From positions 1-64,000 of the forward strand of contig NZ_QMIM01000011.1 of assembly GCF_003287355.1 (NCBI RefSeq): 64,000 nucleotides of DNA, in the 5' to 3' direction. The notes under the pieces are model-generated. The model saw only the letters and a program-made list of their open reading frames with translations, was not told where the DNA came from and did no database searches. This document shows, piece by piece, positions 55,114 through 64,000 of this stretch; the first letter of the stretch is position 1, and every line of letters begins with the position of its first letter. Origin of the DNA: Halorubrum sp. 48-1-W. GTDB taxonomy: Archaea; Halobacteriota; Halobacteria; Halobacteriales; Haloferacaceae. Both the position numbers and the translations under genes were made by a program.

Positions 55114-57057
55114 ATGAGTGGGGCCGAGTGGGACGAGGACGACCCGTTCGAAGAGCAGCGCGCGGAGGTCGAGAACCCGATGAAGCGGCTGTTCCTCGAG
55201 TACGGCCGGCCGTACCTCCCGCAGGTGACGGTGGGGGTCGTCGCCAGCGTCTTCGCGCGGTTGCTCGATCTCCTCCCGCCGCTCATGTTGGGGATCGCCA
55301 TCGACGCCGTGTTCTACGGTGACGCACCCTTCAGCGAGCAGATCCCGCTCGTCCTCCTGCCGGACGCGTGGCTCCCGACGGGCCGGACCGAGCAGTTCTG
55401 GTTCACGGTCGCCGTCATCGCCGGCGCGTTCGCGCTCGGCGCGGCGTTCCACTGGGTCCGCAACTGGGGGTTCAACGCGTTCGCCCAGCACATCCAACAC
55501 GACGTCCGGACCGACACCTACGACCGGATGCAGCGGCTGAACATGGAGTTCTTCTCGGACAAACAGACCGGCGAGATGATGTCGATCCTCTCGAACGACG
55601 TGAACCGCCTCGAGCGGTTCCTGAACGACGGGATGAACTCGCTGTTCCGGCTGTCCGTGATGGTCGTCGGCATCGGCGGGCTCCTGCTATGGATCAACCC
55701 ACAGCTGGCGCTCGTGGCGCTTTTACCCGTCCCGGTCATCGCGGGGTTCACGTACGTCTTCATCCGGACGATCCAGCCGAAGTACGCCGCGGTTCGCTCC
55801 TCCGTCGGGAAGATGAACTCCCGGCTGGAGAACAACCTCGGCGGCATCCAGGTGATCAAGTCCGCGAACACGGAACCGTACGAGTCCGACCGCGTCGACG
55901 ACGTCTCGATGGAGTACTTCGACGCCAACTGGGGGGCGATCCGGACCCGGATCAAGTTCTTTCCGGCGCTACGGGTGCTCGCGGGCATCGGCTTCGTGTT
56001 CACCTTCGTCGTCGGCGGGTTGTGGGTGTTCCAGGGGACCGCGCCGGGCCCGTTCTCCGGCGACCTCTCCGTCGGGATGTTCGTCGTGTTCATCCTCTAC
56101 ACCCAGCGGTTCATCTGGCCCATGGCGCAGTTCGGCCAGATCATCAACATGTATCAGCGCGCCAGGGCCTCCTCGGAGCGGATCTTCGGGCTGATGGACG
56201 AGCCCTCGAAGCTCGAGCAGGACGCGGACGCCCCGGACCTCGTCGTCGACGATGGCGACGTGATCTACGATGGCGTGACCTTCGGCTACGACGACGAGCC
56301 GATAATCCGGGACGTCGACTTCGCCGTCGAGGGCGGCGAGACGCTCGCGCTCGTCGGCCCGACGGGGGCCGGCAAGTCGACCGTGCTCAAGCTCCTGCTC
56401 CGGATGTACGACGTCGACGAGGGGGCGATCCGGATCGACGGCCAGGACGTGGGCGAGGTCACGCTGCGGTCGCTGCGGCGGTCGATCGGCTACGTCGGGC
56501 AGTCCTCGTACCTGTTCTACGGGACCGTCCGCGAGAACATCACCTACGGGGCCTTCGACGCGACCGACGAGGAGGTCCGCGAGGCCGCGAAGGCCGCGGA
56601 GGCGCACGCGTTCGTCGAGAACCTTCCCGACGGCTACGACACGATGGTCGGCGAGCGCGGCGTAAAGCTCTCTGGCGGCCAGCGTCAGCGGATCACCATC
56701 GCCCGCGCGGTGCTCAAGGACCCGGAGGTCCTCGTGTTGGACGAGGCCACCTCGGACGTCGACACGGAGACCGAGATGCTGATCCAGCGGTCGATAGACC
56801 GGCTCACCGCCGACCGGACGACGTTCGCGATCGCCCACCGGCTCTCGACGATCAAGGACGCGGACACCATCCTGGTGTTGGAAGGCGGCGAGGTCGTCGA
56901 GCGCGGCACCCACGACGAGCTGTTGGAGAACGCCGGCCTATACGCGCACCTCTGGGGCGTTCAGGCCGGCGAGATCGACGAGCTCCCACAGGAGTTCATC
57001 GACCGAGCCCAAGAGCGGACGGCGCGCGTGCTCGAGGACGCGGAGAGCGACGACTAA
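55114..57057 (+). CDS. ABC exporter (fused membrane and ATPase domains)
   Basis: The 647-aa half-transporter has six membrane segments (about 30-330, with TYDRMQRLNMEFFSDKQTGEMMS as the intracellular coupling helix) and an ATPase domain with Walker A GPTGAGKST, signature LSGGQRQRITIARAV, Walker B VLVLDEATSDVD and the switch IAHRLST. It is of the MsbA/LmrA type and works as a dimer. Cargo could be lipids or drugs. ATG 55114 was preferred to the adjacent GTG 55111. Confidence 0.92.
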   Translation: MSGAEWDEDDPFEEQRAEVENPMKRLFLEYGRPYLPQVTVGVVASVFARLLDLLPPLMLGIAIDAVFYGDAPFSEQIPLVLLPDAWLPTGRTEQFWFTVAVIAGAFALGAAFHWVRNWGFNAFAQHIQHDVRTDTYDRMQRLNMEFFSDKQTGEMMSILSNDVNRLERFLNDGMNSLFRLSVMVVGIGGLLLWINPQLALVALLPVPVIAGFTYVFIRTIQPKYAAVRSSVGKMNSRLENNLGGIQVIKSANTEPYESDRVDDVSMEYFDANWGAIRTRIKFFPALRVLAGIGFVFTFVVGGLWVFQGTAPGPFSGDLSVGMFVVFILYTQRFIWPMAQFGQIINMYQRARASSERIFGLMDEPSKLEQDADAPDLVVDDGDVIYDGVTFGYDDEPIIRDVDFAVEGGETLALVGPTGAGKSTVLKLLLRMYDVDEGAIRIDGQDVGEVTLRSLRRSIGYVGQSSYLFYGTVRENITYGAFDATDEEVREAAKAAEAHAFVENLPDGYDTMVGERGVKLSGGQRQRITIARAVLKDPEVLVLDEATSDVDTETEMLIQRSIDRLTADRTTFAIAHRLSTIKDADTILVLEGGEVVERGTHDELLENAGLYAHLWGVQAGEIDELPQEFIDRAQERTARVLEDAESDD

Positions 57058-57080
57058 CGACTCGGAGGACCGACTGGGAG

Positions 57081-57136
57081 CGACTAGCCGGCGATCCGGG
57101 CCGACTGCGAACGACTAGCTGGCGATCCGGGCCGAC
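57081..57136. repeat. 25-bp direct repeat pair
   Basis: 57081-57105 and 57112-57136 are identical except for one base (CGACTAGCYGGCGATCCGG plus GCCGAC). They lie between the ABC exporter stop and the DUF5789-like stop on the opposite strand. This looks like a local duplication. Confidence 0.75.
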
Positions 57137-57137
57137 C

Positions 57138-57461
57138 TCACGGCGACAGCGGGCTCCAGTCGCCCGTCTCGACCCCGACGTCGTTCGCGTCCGGATCGAC
57201 CGGGGCCCCGGATCCGTCGACCCCGACCACGCCGAGGATCGCGTCCCGGACCTGCCGCGGGTCGCGGAACGACGCCACGTCGGCACGGCGTAACACCTCC
57301 TCCAGCCGGTCGGTGCCGTCGGCGTGTTCGAGTTCGAACCCGCCGTACTGCTCTATGAGTTCCTCCTTCGTCACCGGGTATGCGTGCTCGCGGAGCGCCG
57401 GTTTCAGCGGGCCGAAGACCACGCCGTAGACGGCCCGCGAGGCGACTTCGTCGTCGGGCAT
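57138..57461 (-). CDS. DUF5789-like small haloarchaeal protein
   Basis: The 107-aa protein has VFGPLKPALREHAYPVTKEELIEQYGGFELE near the start and DVASFRDPRQVRDAILGVV later, a helical pattern like the DUF2795-type fold seen in DUF5789 proteins. The C-terminal tail is acidic. The function is unknown. It is convergent with the ABC exporter. Confidence 0.7.
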   Translation of the reverse strand: MPDDEVASRAVYGVVFGPLKPALREHAYPVTKEELIEQYGGFELEHADGTDRLEEVLRRADVASFRDPRQVRDAILGVVGVDGSGAPVDPDANDVGVETGDWSPLSP

Positions 57462-57579
57462 ACCTGCCGATCCACGCGCGACGAATTAAGTACCGGGGCC
57501 GAGGCAGGGGGCAAGTCGGGTCCCGGGCGGGCGCGGCGTCGACCGTCGACTATACGGGGCCGGTCGACGCAGGGAGGGT

Positions 57580-58359
57580 ATGCGACTCGCGGACGCGACC
57601 TGGACCGACGTGCGGGACGCCGACGTCGACGTGGCGCTCCTTCCCGTCGGCAGCACCGAACAGCACGGCCCCCACGCGCCGCTCGGCACCGACACGCTGA
57701 ACGCGGTCGCCGTCGCGGAGGCTGCCGCAGCGGCGTACGACGCGGAGCCGCGGGGCGGCGTCGCCGACGGCGTCCCCCGCGGCGAGGCGCTCGTCGGCCC
57801 CCCGATCCCCGTGGGCGTCGCCGAGGAGCACCGCGCGTTCGACGGGACGATGTGGGTGAGCCCCGAGGCCTTCCGGGCGTACGTCCGGGAGGCGGCGGCC
57901 TCGCTTCCGGCACACGGCGTCGACCGCGTCGTGTTCGTGAACGGCCACGGCGGGAACGTCGAGGCGCTCGCGGAGGTCGCCCGGCGCTTCTCGCGGGACC
58001 CCGCACACGACGGCTACGGCGTGGCGTTCACCTGGTTCGAGGCGGTCGGCGAGCACGCGGGCGACATGGGCCACGCAGGGCCGCTGGAGACGGCGCTCCT
58101 TCGCGCGACGAACCCCGCGCTCGTCCGCGAGGACCGCGTCGACGACGCGTGCGACGGCGGGAGCGACCGCTGGGGCGAGTGGGTCTCGGGCGTCAACCTC
58201 GCGCACGACTCCGACGAGTTCACCGACAACGGCGTCGTCGGCGACCCGACCGCGGGCGACGCGGCGCGCGGGCGGGAGCTCCTCGAGCGGGCGAGCGACG
58301 CGCTCGCCGAACTGGCGCGGGCGGTCGCGGACCGGGAGGAGCGGTCCGACCGCGAGTGA
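57580..58359 (+). CDS. Creatininase-family amidohydrolase, ArfB candidate
   Basis: The 259-aa protein has the family metal-binding motif PVGSTEQHGPHAPLGTDT and NGHGGN, with later EHAGDMGHAG and ETALL. Archaeal members include ArfB, which deformylates the ring-opened GTP product in riboflavin and F420 biosynthesis. Creatininase itself is unlikely. The ArfB role is the best guess. It stands alone and starts at ATG 57580. Confidence 0.85.
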   Translation: MRLADATWTDVRDADVDVALLPVGSTEQHGPHAPLGTDTLNAVAVAEAAAAAYDAEPRGGVADGVPRGEALVGPPIPVGVAEEHRAFDGTMWVSPEAFRAYVREAAASLPAHGVDRVVFVNGHGGNVEALAEVARRFSRDPAHDGYGVAFTWFEAVGEHAGDMGHAGPLETALLRATNPALVREDRVDDACDGGSDRWGEWVSGVNLAHDSDEFTDNGVVGDPTAGDAARGRELLERASDALAELARAVADREERSDRE

Positions 58360-58390
58360 ACGCGACGGCTCGAACCGTTCGGCGACCGGC

Positions 58391-58675
58391 TCAGATAACG
58401 TCGTCGGGGTCGTGAGCCACGCGCATCCGTCGCGCCTCCGTGGCGTACCGCTCGCGTAGCTCCGGGTCGTCGACGGAGCCGAGCTCCCCCGGGCCGGCCT
58501 CGACGGCGGCGGTGGTGTCCCGGACGTCCGAGAAGGACGTGAGCGCGCGCTCCTTCCGGAAGTACTGCGTTCCGTCGGGCGTGGCGTACGTCAGGATCAC
58601 CACGTTCTGCTCGTCGTCGGAGTACGTCCGCTCGACCAGCCAGACGCGAACGTCCTCCGTGGTTGATTCCACCAT
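58391..58675 (-). CDS. Small conserved hypothetical protein, 94 aa
   Basis: The ORF from ATG 58675 encodes VRVWLVERTYSDDEQNVVILTYATPDGTQYFRKERALTSF, a beta-strand-rich pattern, followed by an acidic helix and RRMRVAHDPDDVI. No signal peptide or membrane segment is present. An in-frame start upstream adds nine residues. The family is not recognised. Confidence 0.6.
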   Translation of the reverse strand: MVESTTEDVRVWLVERTYSDDEQNVVILTYATPDGTQYFRKERALTSFSDVRDTTAAVEAGPGELGSVDDPELRERYATEARRMRVAHDPDDVI

Positions 58676-58756
58676 ACCCGGTGTTTCGGACCCACGAAAC
58701 ATAAACGAGGGAGGGTCTTCCCGCTCGAAGGGGACGGGAGGCTCGAAACGGGAGAG

Positions 58757-59158
58757 CTACTCGTCGTCGTCCACAGCGTCCTGGAGCGCGCCGCGGATCG
58801 CGGGGATCGTCCCGGTGAGCGAGCCGACCTCCTCGGCAGCTGACTCGATGTCGCCCACGAGCGACTCCAGGTCGGCGATCTCGCTCTCGAGGTCGTCGGC
58901 GTCCTCGAAGGCGTCGGCGCGCGCGCCGAGGACGTACGCCTTCTTCGCCGACCGGACGTGATCGATCGCGTCGCCGACGTCGAGAGCGGATTTGAGCCCG
59001 TTGAGCGCGCCGAGCACGTTCTCGGCGTCGGTCACCCACACGTCGTCGGGGTCCGGTAGCTCCTCGCGGGCGGCTGCGAGGTGCTCTTCGACCTCCGCGC
59101 GGGTCTCCGCCGCGGCCTCCCCGAACAGGTCGTCGTCGTCGAACGTGGACTGGCTCAT
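58757..59158 (-). CDS. DUF5790-like helical protein, 133 aa
   Basis: The protein is acidic and largely helical, with a coiled-coil region (RADAFEDADDLESEIADLESLVGDIESAAEEVG). It begins MSQSTFDDDDLFGEAAAETRAEVEEHLAAAREELP, as in a widely conserved haloarchaeal family. The promoter (GCTTTATATTCG, plus-strand reading, near 59180-59192) lies at the right distance. Function unknown. Confidence 0.7.
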   Translation of the reverse strand: MSQSTFDDDDLFGEAAAETRAEVEEHLAAAREELPDPDDVWVTDAENVLGALNGLKSALDVGDAIDHVRSAKKAYVLGARADAFEDADDLESEIADLESLVGDIESAAEEVGSLTGTIPAIRGALQDAVDDDE

Positions 59159-59239
59159 GCGGGGACCGTCGTCCCGACGGGCTTTATATTCGAGCCCGAA
59201 AGCGAAAGTGAAATCCGTCGATCGCGGGGCCCTCCGTGA

Positions 59240-59305
59240 GATCGACGGCGACGTGGGACGGGATCGACGGCGACGTGGGACGGGATCGACGGCGACGTGG
59301 GACGA
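59240..59305. repeat. 22-bp tandem repeat, three copies
   Basis: Three near-perfect units (59240-59261, 59262-59283, 59284-59304) of GATCGACGGCGACGTGGGAC plus GG sit between the DUF5790-like gene and the small membrane-protein gene. No ORF uses them consistently. A slippage array is likely. Confidence 0.85.
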
Positions 59306-59467
59306 TCAGAACCGTCCGAGGAGTTCGAGGGTCACGAGGAGGATCGCGAGCGTCAGGAATCCGGCAAGGGTCGCGAGCGTGCGGAGCCACGGCAGTACCA
59401 CCTCGGCGTCCGGGATCGTCGCGATGAGGGGACGGGGCGCGCGACGGTCGGCGTCGTTCTCGCTCAT
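59306..59467 (-). CDS. Small single-pass membrane protein, 53 aa
   Basis: ATG 59467 opens a 53-aa ORF: a polar N-terminus (SENDADRRAPRP), then LRTLATLAGFLTLAILLVTLELLGRF, one membrane helix at the C-terminus. It ends next to the 22-bp repeats. Small membrane proteins are common in haloarchaea. I do not recognise this one. Confidence 0.45.
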   Translation of the reverse strand: MSENDADRRAPRPLIATIPDAEVVLPWLRTLATLAGFLTLAILLVTLELLGRF

Positions 59468-59589
59468 GATCGCCCCTCGTCGCGGCGACCACAAGAACTC
59501 GACTATGAGGGAACCGTCCGGGATCGGAGCGAGACGGAGAGTTCGGGAGCGATACGGAGGAGTACGTATCCCCCGGGAAGCCCCGTCGT

Positions 59590-60504
59590 CTACGCGATCT
59601 TCTCGTACTGTTCGGAGAGCTTCTCGGCGGCCTCGTCGAGGAGGTCGGCCTCGTACTCGTCGAGCTCCCACTCGATCACCTCCTCGACGCCGTTCGAGCC
59701 GAGCTTCGCGGGCACGCCGAGGGCGGTGTCGTCGTAGCCGTACTCCCCGTCGAGCACGACCGAGCAGGGGAGCACCTCGCCGGTGTCCTCCAAGATCGCC
59801 TCGACGGTGTGGGCGACGCCGGTGGCGGGCCCCCACTGGGTCGCACCCTTCCGGCTGATGACGTCCATCGCGGACTCCTGGAGGTCCGCGAGGATCTCCT
59901 CCCGCTCGTCGGCGTCGAATTCGGGGTCCCGGCCGTTGACGCGCACCTTCGAGAAGACCGGTGCCTGCGCGTCGCCGTGCTCGCCGAGGATCGTCGCCTC
60001 GACGTTCTTGACGGGCGCGTCGAACCGCTCGGAGAGGACGTAGCGGAAACGTGCGGAGTCGAGCCGGCCGCCGAAGCCGACCACCTTGTGGCGGTCGCGG
60101 TCGCCCGCCTCGTAGAGGTGACGGTTCAGCAGGTCGACCGGGTTGGAGGTGGTGACGGTGACGAAGTCGTCGTTGTGCTCGGAAAGTGACGAGCCGATGT
60201 CCTCCATGATGGGCGCGTTGTCGCCGGCGAGGTCGATCCGGGTCTGTCCCTCCTTTCGGGGGATCCCGGCCGTGATCACGACGACGTCGGAGCCGGCGGT
60301 GTCCGCGTACTCGCCCTGTCGGACGGTCGTGTTCGAGTCGTAGGCGACGCCGTGGTTCGTGTCGGCTGACTGGCCGATCGTCGTCTCGCGCTGGTCCGGA
60401 ATGTCGACGAAGACGAGCTCGTCGACCACGTCGCGCAGTGCGAGGTTGTAGCCGGCCGCGGCCCCGACGGTCCCCGCTGCGCCGATCACACTGACTTTTG
60501 TCAT
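59590..60504 (-). CDS. mdh: Malate dehydrogenase
   Basis: The 304-aa lactate/malate-dehydrogenase-family enzyme interconverts malate and oxaloacetate with NAD in the citric-acid cycle. The NAD motif is [14 protein letters not shown]. The catalytic features are [34 protein letters not shown] and the His in GEHGDAQAP. It matches the haloarchaeal halophilic Mdh type, which is very acidic. ATG 60504 gives the usual N-terminus. Confidence 0.95.
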   Translation of the reverse strand: MTKVSVIGAAGTVGAAAGYNLALRDVVDELVFVDIPDQRETTIGQSADTNHGVAYDSNTTVRQGEYADTAGSDVVVITAGIPRKEGQTRIDLAGDNAPIMEDIGSSLSEHNDDFVTVTTSNPVDLLNRHLYEAGDRDRHKVVGFGGRLDSARFRYVLSERFDAPVKNVEATILGEHGDAQAPVFSKVRVNGRDPEFDADEREEILADLQESAMDVISRKGATQWGPATGVAHTVEAILEDTGEVLPCSVVLDGEYGYDDTALGVPAKLGSNGVEEVIEWELDEYEADLLDEAAEKLSEQYEKIA

Positions 60505-60650
60505 ACCACCTGATACCGGGACCGGGCAGTGAGTAAACGTTTCGGAACCCGTGGGGACCCGTGGCACGTGTGTGGCGTGGGTGTCGGTGGTGGGTGACGT
60601 GGACGGCGCGTCACGAAAACGCTAACTCCGGCGGCCGCACACGGGAACCC

Positions 60651-61244
60651 GTGCCGACGTTCCGCTACCCGTGTCCCGGTTGCCGGACGACCAACAGCCT
60701 CCACGACGCCGACTGCGACTTCGAGGGCGTGAGCTGGCCCACCGTCGAGAAGGCGTACACGGACCTGCTCGCGGTCCTCACCGCCGAGCCCGACGGGCTG
60801 TCCGAGTCGGCCCTCCGCGAGGCCGTCGACGACGAGTGGAGCGGGCTCCACAAGGCCGGGTTAGGCGCGCTCGAACGCGAACAGCGGGTCGTCCGCGAGG
60901 ACGACCGCCTCCGCCTGCTCACCGCCGCGGAGTTCAAGGAGCTCGTTTCGGAGCCGACCCGCGAGCCGATGCGGACCGTCTACGAGCGCGGCTCCGTCCC
61001 CGGCTGTCACGACAACGCCGTCTTCGCGATGGTCGCGTGGTACGAGATGGTCGGGCTCTCCTGGCCGGAGACCAAGGAGAACGTCGTCGAGTGGCTCCGC
61101 ACCTCCGGCGCGTGGGACCGCGGCGGCTTCGAGGAGTCCACCCCGGAGGAGCTCGTCGAGGCGAAACGCCACGTGTACGACGCGGGATACGGCTGGAAGG
61201 AGAAGGGACAGGCGGCGAAACGCGTCATCGAACGACACGGCTGA
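60651..61244 (+). CDS. Conserved haloarchaeal zinc-knuckle protein
   Basis: The 197-aa protein starts at GTG 60651 with FRYPCPGCRTTNSLHDADCDFEG, a zinc knuckle with C-x2-C and a later C. A winged-helix-like region follows (TAEPDGLSESALREAVDDEWSGL), then a C-terminal helical domain with HDNAVFAMVAWYEMVGLSW and GYGWKEKGQAAKRV. It may bind nucleic acid. The family (DUF7474-like from memory) has no known function. It is divergent from mdh. Confidence 0.7.
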   Translation: MPTFRYPCPGCRTTNSLHDADCDFEGVSWPTVEKAYTDLLAVLTAEPDGLSESALREAVDDEWSGLHKAGLGALEREQRVVREDDRLRLLTAAEFKELVSEPTREPMRTVYERGSVPGCHDNAVFAMVAWYEMVGLSWPETKENVVEWLRTSGAWDRGGFEESTPEELVEAKRHVYDAGYGWKEKGQAAKRVIERHG

Positions 61245-61283
61245 CGCCCGCCCGTTTAACACCCGGGAGAACGTTTCACGACC

Positions 61284-62714
61284 GTGACACACCCCGAGGC
61301 GGGAACAGCGTCGATCGGGGGCGCGGGATCCGACGGTCCGGACCCCGACGACCCGGAACCCGGCGGGGACGACTCGGGACCCGGCGGGGACGACCCGACG
61401 ACGGCCCCGTCCGGGGAAGACGCCGACCACGGCGTGGCCAACCCGCGGCGCGCGCTCGCGGTCGTGGTCGGCGTCGTGTTCATCGACCTCGTCGGCTTCG
61501 GGATCGTGATCCCGATCCTCCCCTTCTACGTGCGATCGTTCGGCGTCAGCGACGCGTACATCGGGCTGTTGGCCGCGTCGTACTCGCTCGCGCAGTTCCT
61601 CGCCGCGCCCGCGCTCGGCCGACTCTCCGACCGGATCGGTCGCCGACCCGTCCTGCTCGCGTCGCTTTCGGCCGCCGGGGTCGCGTGGGTGACGTTCGGC
61701 TACGCCGGCGAGTCGGGCGCGCGGTTCGGGACGACGGCCGCGCTCGCGACGCTCTTCGCCTCCCGGGGGCTCGCGGGGGCGATGGGCGGCAACATCGCCG
61801 CTGCGCAGGCGTACGTCGCCGACATCACCCCGCGCGACCGACGGGCTGGCGCGCTCGGGCTGGTCGGCGCGGCGTTCGCGCTCGGCTTCGTCTTCGGCCC
61901 GGCGATCGGCGGGCTCCTCGCTGCCGACCCGGTCGTGGCCCGCGCCGACGCGCTCTTTCCCGCGTTCGTCCCGGCGACCCCGTACTCGCTCCCGAGTTTC
62001 GCCGCAGCCGGGATGAGCTTCCTCGCGGTCGGGGTCGGCGCCCTCCTCTTGGAGGAGCCGAACCGGGACCGGTCGCGGGACCGGCGAACGACCGCGGTCG
62101 GCCAGTTCCGCGACGCGCTCGCGTCCCCTGCGCTCCGGCCGCTCACGGTCGCGTACTTCGTCGTCGCCGTCGCGTTCGCGGGCGTCCAGGTGATGTTCAT
62201 CCCGTACGTCGCCGACCGGTTCGGGTACGACGCGACCGCCGCGGCGTTCCTGCTCACCTACGTGGGCGTCCTCGGCGCGGTGAACCAGGGCGTGCTCGTC
62301 GGACGGCTCTCCCGGATCGTTCCCTCGCGGACCCTCGTGGCCGCCGGCGCGGGGGTCCTCGCGTGCGCGCTCGCAGTGCTCCCGGCGACCGCGGGGGTCG
62401 GCCGGAGGATCGACCTCGGCGGTCCGGCGTGGCTCACGGTCCCGCTCGTCGCGCTACTCGTCGCCCTCGCGGGGCTGTCGCTCGGGAACGCCCTCGTGAA
62501 CGTCTCGCTGGCGACGCTGGTCTCGACGTCGGCCGACGACGCGGGCCAGGGCGCGGCGTTCGGCGTCACGCAGGGCGCGGCGAGCCTCGGACGGACCGTC
62601 GGCCCGCCGGTGATGGCCGTCCTCTACACGGTCGCCGTCGCGTCGCCGTTCCTCGCGGGCGCGGCGCTCCTGGTCCCGGTCGCCGTCGCCTTCGGGCGAC
62701 GCGCTGTGGAGTGA
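61284..62714 (+). CDS. MFS efflux transporter (TetA/drug:H+ antiporter-like)
   Basis: The 476-aa protein has a long acidic and Gly/Pro-rich cytoplasmic N-terminus (about 1-55) and twelve membrane segments. VFIDLVGFGIVIPILPFYVRSFG fits the TetA-like DHA1 family, and GRLSDRIGRRPVLL is the MFS motif A after helix 2. It may export small hydrophobic compounds. ATG 61284 is just downstream of the previous gene (40 bp). Confidence 0.85.
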   Translation: MTHPEAGTASIGGAGSDGPDPDDPEPGGDDSGPGGDDPTTAPSGEDADHGVANPRRALAVVVGVVFIDLVGFGIVIPILPFYVRSFGVSDAYIGLLAASYSLAQFLAAPALGRLSDRIGRRPVLLASLSAAGVAWVTFGYAGESGARFGTTAALATLFASRGLAGAMGGNIAAAQAYVADITPRDRRAGALGLVGAAFALGFVFGPAIGGLLAADPVVARADALFPAFVPATPYSLPSFAAAGMSFLAVGVGALLLEEPNRDRSRDRRTTAVGQFRDALASPALRPLTVAYFVVAVAFAGVQVMFIPYVADRFGYDATAAAFLLTYVGVLGAVNQGVLVGRLSRIVPSRTLVAAGAGVLACALAVLPATAGVGRRIDLGGPAWLTVPLVALLVALAGLSLGNALVNVSLATLVSTSADDAGQGAAFGVTQGAASLGRTVGPPVMAVLYTVAVASPFLAGAALLVPVAVAFGRRAVE

Positions 62715-62785
62715 AGACGCCGAACCGACGGACGGGGGGAACTACACGACAGCTTTAGGCTGGGCGTCTCCGTCGTACCGGGCGT

Positions 62786-64000
62786 ATGGTCCCCCTCCCC
62801 GCGTGGCCCGCCGTCGGGTCGCTCGCCGGCGGGGTCGGCGCGCTCGCGCTCGCGTGGGCGATCCGTCGTCACCGCGGCCGGCCGGGCGTCGACTGGTTCC
62901 TCGGCGTGTTCGCGGCGCAGGCGACGTGGTGTCTCTCCTACGGGGTCGCCCTGCTCGTCGACGACCCGACGCTTCGGGTCGTCCTGGAGGCGACAACGTG
63001 GCTCGGTATCGTCTGGACGGGGATCGCCTTCCTCGGGTTCGCGCTCGAGTACACCGGGCGCAGCGACGTGGTCCGGAGCCGCCCCTTCGCCGCCGTCGTC
63101 GGGTTCGGGCTCCTCTCGACGGTCGTTCTCGCGACGAACCCGTTCCACGGCGCGTTCTGGACGGGGCTCCGGTTCGACCCGGTCTTCGGCGTCTCGGCCG
63201 TCTCGTACGCCTTCGGCCCGTGGGCGTACCTCGTCGTCGCCGTCGAGTCGGTCCTCGTCGCGAGCGCGGTCTTCCTGCTCGTCGACACCCTGCTCAGCTA
63301 CGGGCCCCTCTACCGGCGCGAGAGCACGGCGGTGGCGTTGAGCTCGCTGCCGCCGGGGTTCGCCCTCGTCGCCTGGACGCTCGGAGCGGGACCGGTGTCA
63401 CAGCTCCAGTTCGCGCCCCTCATGTTCGTCCCGCACGTGCTACTCGACGCGTACGCGTTCAACCGCGCGGAGATGTTCGACCGGAACCCGACCACCAGCC
63501 GCACAGCAGAACGCACGGCGATCGACGACCTGGCAGACCCCGTCGTGGCGCTCGCGCTCGATCACCGGGTCGTCCGGCTCAACCCCGCCGCCGAGACGGT
63601 GCTCGGCGTCGACGCCGAAACCGCCCGCGAACGCCCGTTCTCGGCGTTCCTCGACGTGCCGGTGACCGTCGACGAGGACGCCGAGATAACCGTCGACGCC
63701 GGCGGTCGACGTCGCACCTACGCGGTGTCGACCTCACGGCTGGCCGACCCGAACGGGACCCACGTCGGGTACACCGTCGTCCTCTCGGACGTCACCGAGC
63801 GCGAGCGCCGCCGCCAACAACTGGAGGTGCTCAACCGGGTCCTCCGGCACAACCTCCGCAACGACGCCGGCCTCGTCCACGGGTACGGCGAACTGCTCGT
63901 CGACCGGCTCGACGACCCCGAACTCGTCCGGATGGCCGACGCGATCGAGCGACGATCGGGGGCGCTGACTGCGCTCGGCGAGAAGGCCGGCACCGTCGAG
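62786..64000 (+). CDS. Sensor histidine kinase with 7TM and PAS domains, 3-prime end missing
   Basis: The window holds 405 codons from ATG 62786 with no stop. The N-terminal part (about 1-230) has seven membrane segments, the N-terminal 7TM sensor type. A PAS domain follows (about 245-345, IDDLADPVVALALDHRVVRLNPAAETVLG). The dimerisation region has the phospho-acceptor His in LNRVLRHNLRNDAGLVHGYG. The ATPase domain lies beyond the window end. The signal sensed is unknown. Confidence 0.88.
   Translation, partial: MVPLPAWPAVGSLAGGVGALALAWAIRRHRGRPGVDWFLGVFAAQATWCLSYGVALLVDDPTLRVVLEATTWLGIVWTGIAFLGFALEYTGRSDVVRSRPFAAVVGFGLLSTVVLATNPFHGAFWTGLRFDPVFGVSAVSYAFGPWAYLVVAVESVLVASAVFLLVDTLLSYGPLYRRESTAVALSSLPPGFALVAWTLGAGPVSQLQFAPLMFVPHVLLDAYAFNRAEMFDRNPTTSRTAERTAIDDLADPVVALALDHRVVRLNPAAETVLGVDAETARERPFSAFLDVPVTVDEDAEITVDAGGRRRTYAVSTSRLADPNGTHVGYTVVLSDVTERERRRQQLEVLNRVLRHNLRNDAGLVHGYGELLVDRLDDPELVRMADAIERRSGALTALGEKAGTVE

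Noticed and set aside
55368-57293. 641-codon plus-strand ORF within the ABC exporter
   Set aside because: It is a +1 frame shadow, arginine-rich and without domains.
60671-62758. 695-codon plus-strand ORF over the zinc-knuckle and MFS genes
   Set aside because: It is an out-of-frame shadow of two well-supported genes.

Overview
The window comes from a halophilic archaeon (class Halobacteria), most like Halorubrum or a near relative; the genus is an inference. The DNA is GC-rich and the predicted proteins are strongly acidic. The informational genes are archaeal: L10e, TFB, a group II chaperonin, Rio1, a Dim2-like KH protein, TyrRS and RNase Z. Lipoproteins carry Tat-type twin-arginine signals with a lipobox. 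Many genes start about 25-35 nt after a TATA element, as in leaderless haloarchaeal transcription. There are no rRNA genes, CRISPR arrays or complete insertion sequences. The only mobile-element traces are two TnpB C-terminal ends near the left edge.

Layout. 0-3.1 kb is an accessory patch next to tRNA-Phe(GAA) and tRNA-Pro(UGG). It holds two TnpB ends, a coupled DUF7342-like/TumE-like gene pair and partial copies of tRNA 3-prime ends. 3.1-16.2 kb is mostly core: a DUF5814 helicase, L10e, NucS, a VapBC module, S-adenosylhomocysteinase, a secreted acidic repeat protein, a dehydrogenase, CTP synthase, GMP synthase and tRNA-Lys(UUU). 16.5-22.4 kb looks lower in GC and carries an old-yellow-enzyme oxidoreductase and a three-gene surface-protein/ABC unit. 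22.6-34.9 kb is core again: thermosome, KH protein, Rio1, DUF460 protein, TyrRS, SAH/MTA deaminase and dihydroneopterin aldolase, with an HTH-PemK/MazF module between the KH gene and rio1. 34.9-48.1 kb is a nutrient-uptake region: a complete peptide ABC importer, an aminotransferase, a D-2-hydroxyacid dehydrogenase and a complete polyamine ABC importer. 48.2-64 kb is mixed housekeeping: GTPBP1-like GTPase, TFB, ParA-like protein, HIT, DoxX, RNase Z, ABC exporter, creatininase-family enzyme, malate dehydrogenase, an MFS efflux protein and a sensor kinase cut by the window end.

How genes work together. AhcY (7.6 kb) and the SAH/MTA deaminase (31.2 kb) both act on products of methylation. pyrG and guaA make CTP and GMP side by side. 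The KH protein and Rio1 probably both serve small-subunit ribosome maturation. The dpp and pot importers flank two amino/keto-acid enzymes, which suggests shared use of nitrogenous substrates.

The most unusual signal is at the three tRNA loci. Each tRNA is followed by a trailer built from GAGCGA-type hairpin sequence and an inverted copy of that tRNA's own T-arm. At tRNA-Phe and tRNA-Pro the trailer also ends in a direct copy of the tRNA 3-prime end. I cannot name a described element with this architecture. A second signal is a 34-bp direct repeat (32 of 34 identical) that brackets the 1.65-kb DUF7342/TumE/TnpB segment and abuts the duplicated tRNA-Phe end.
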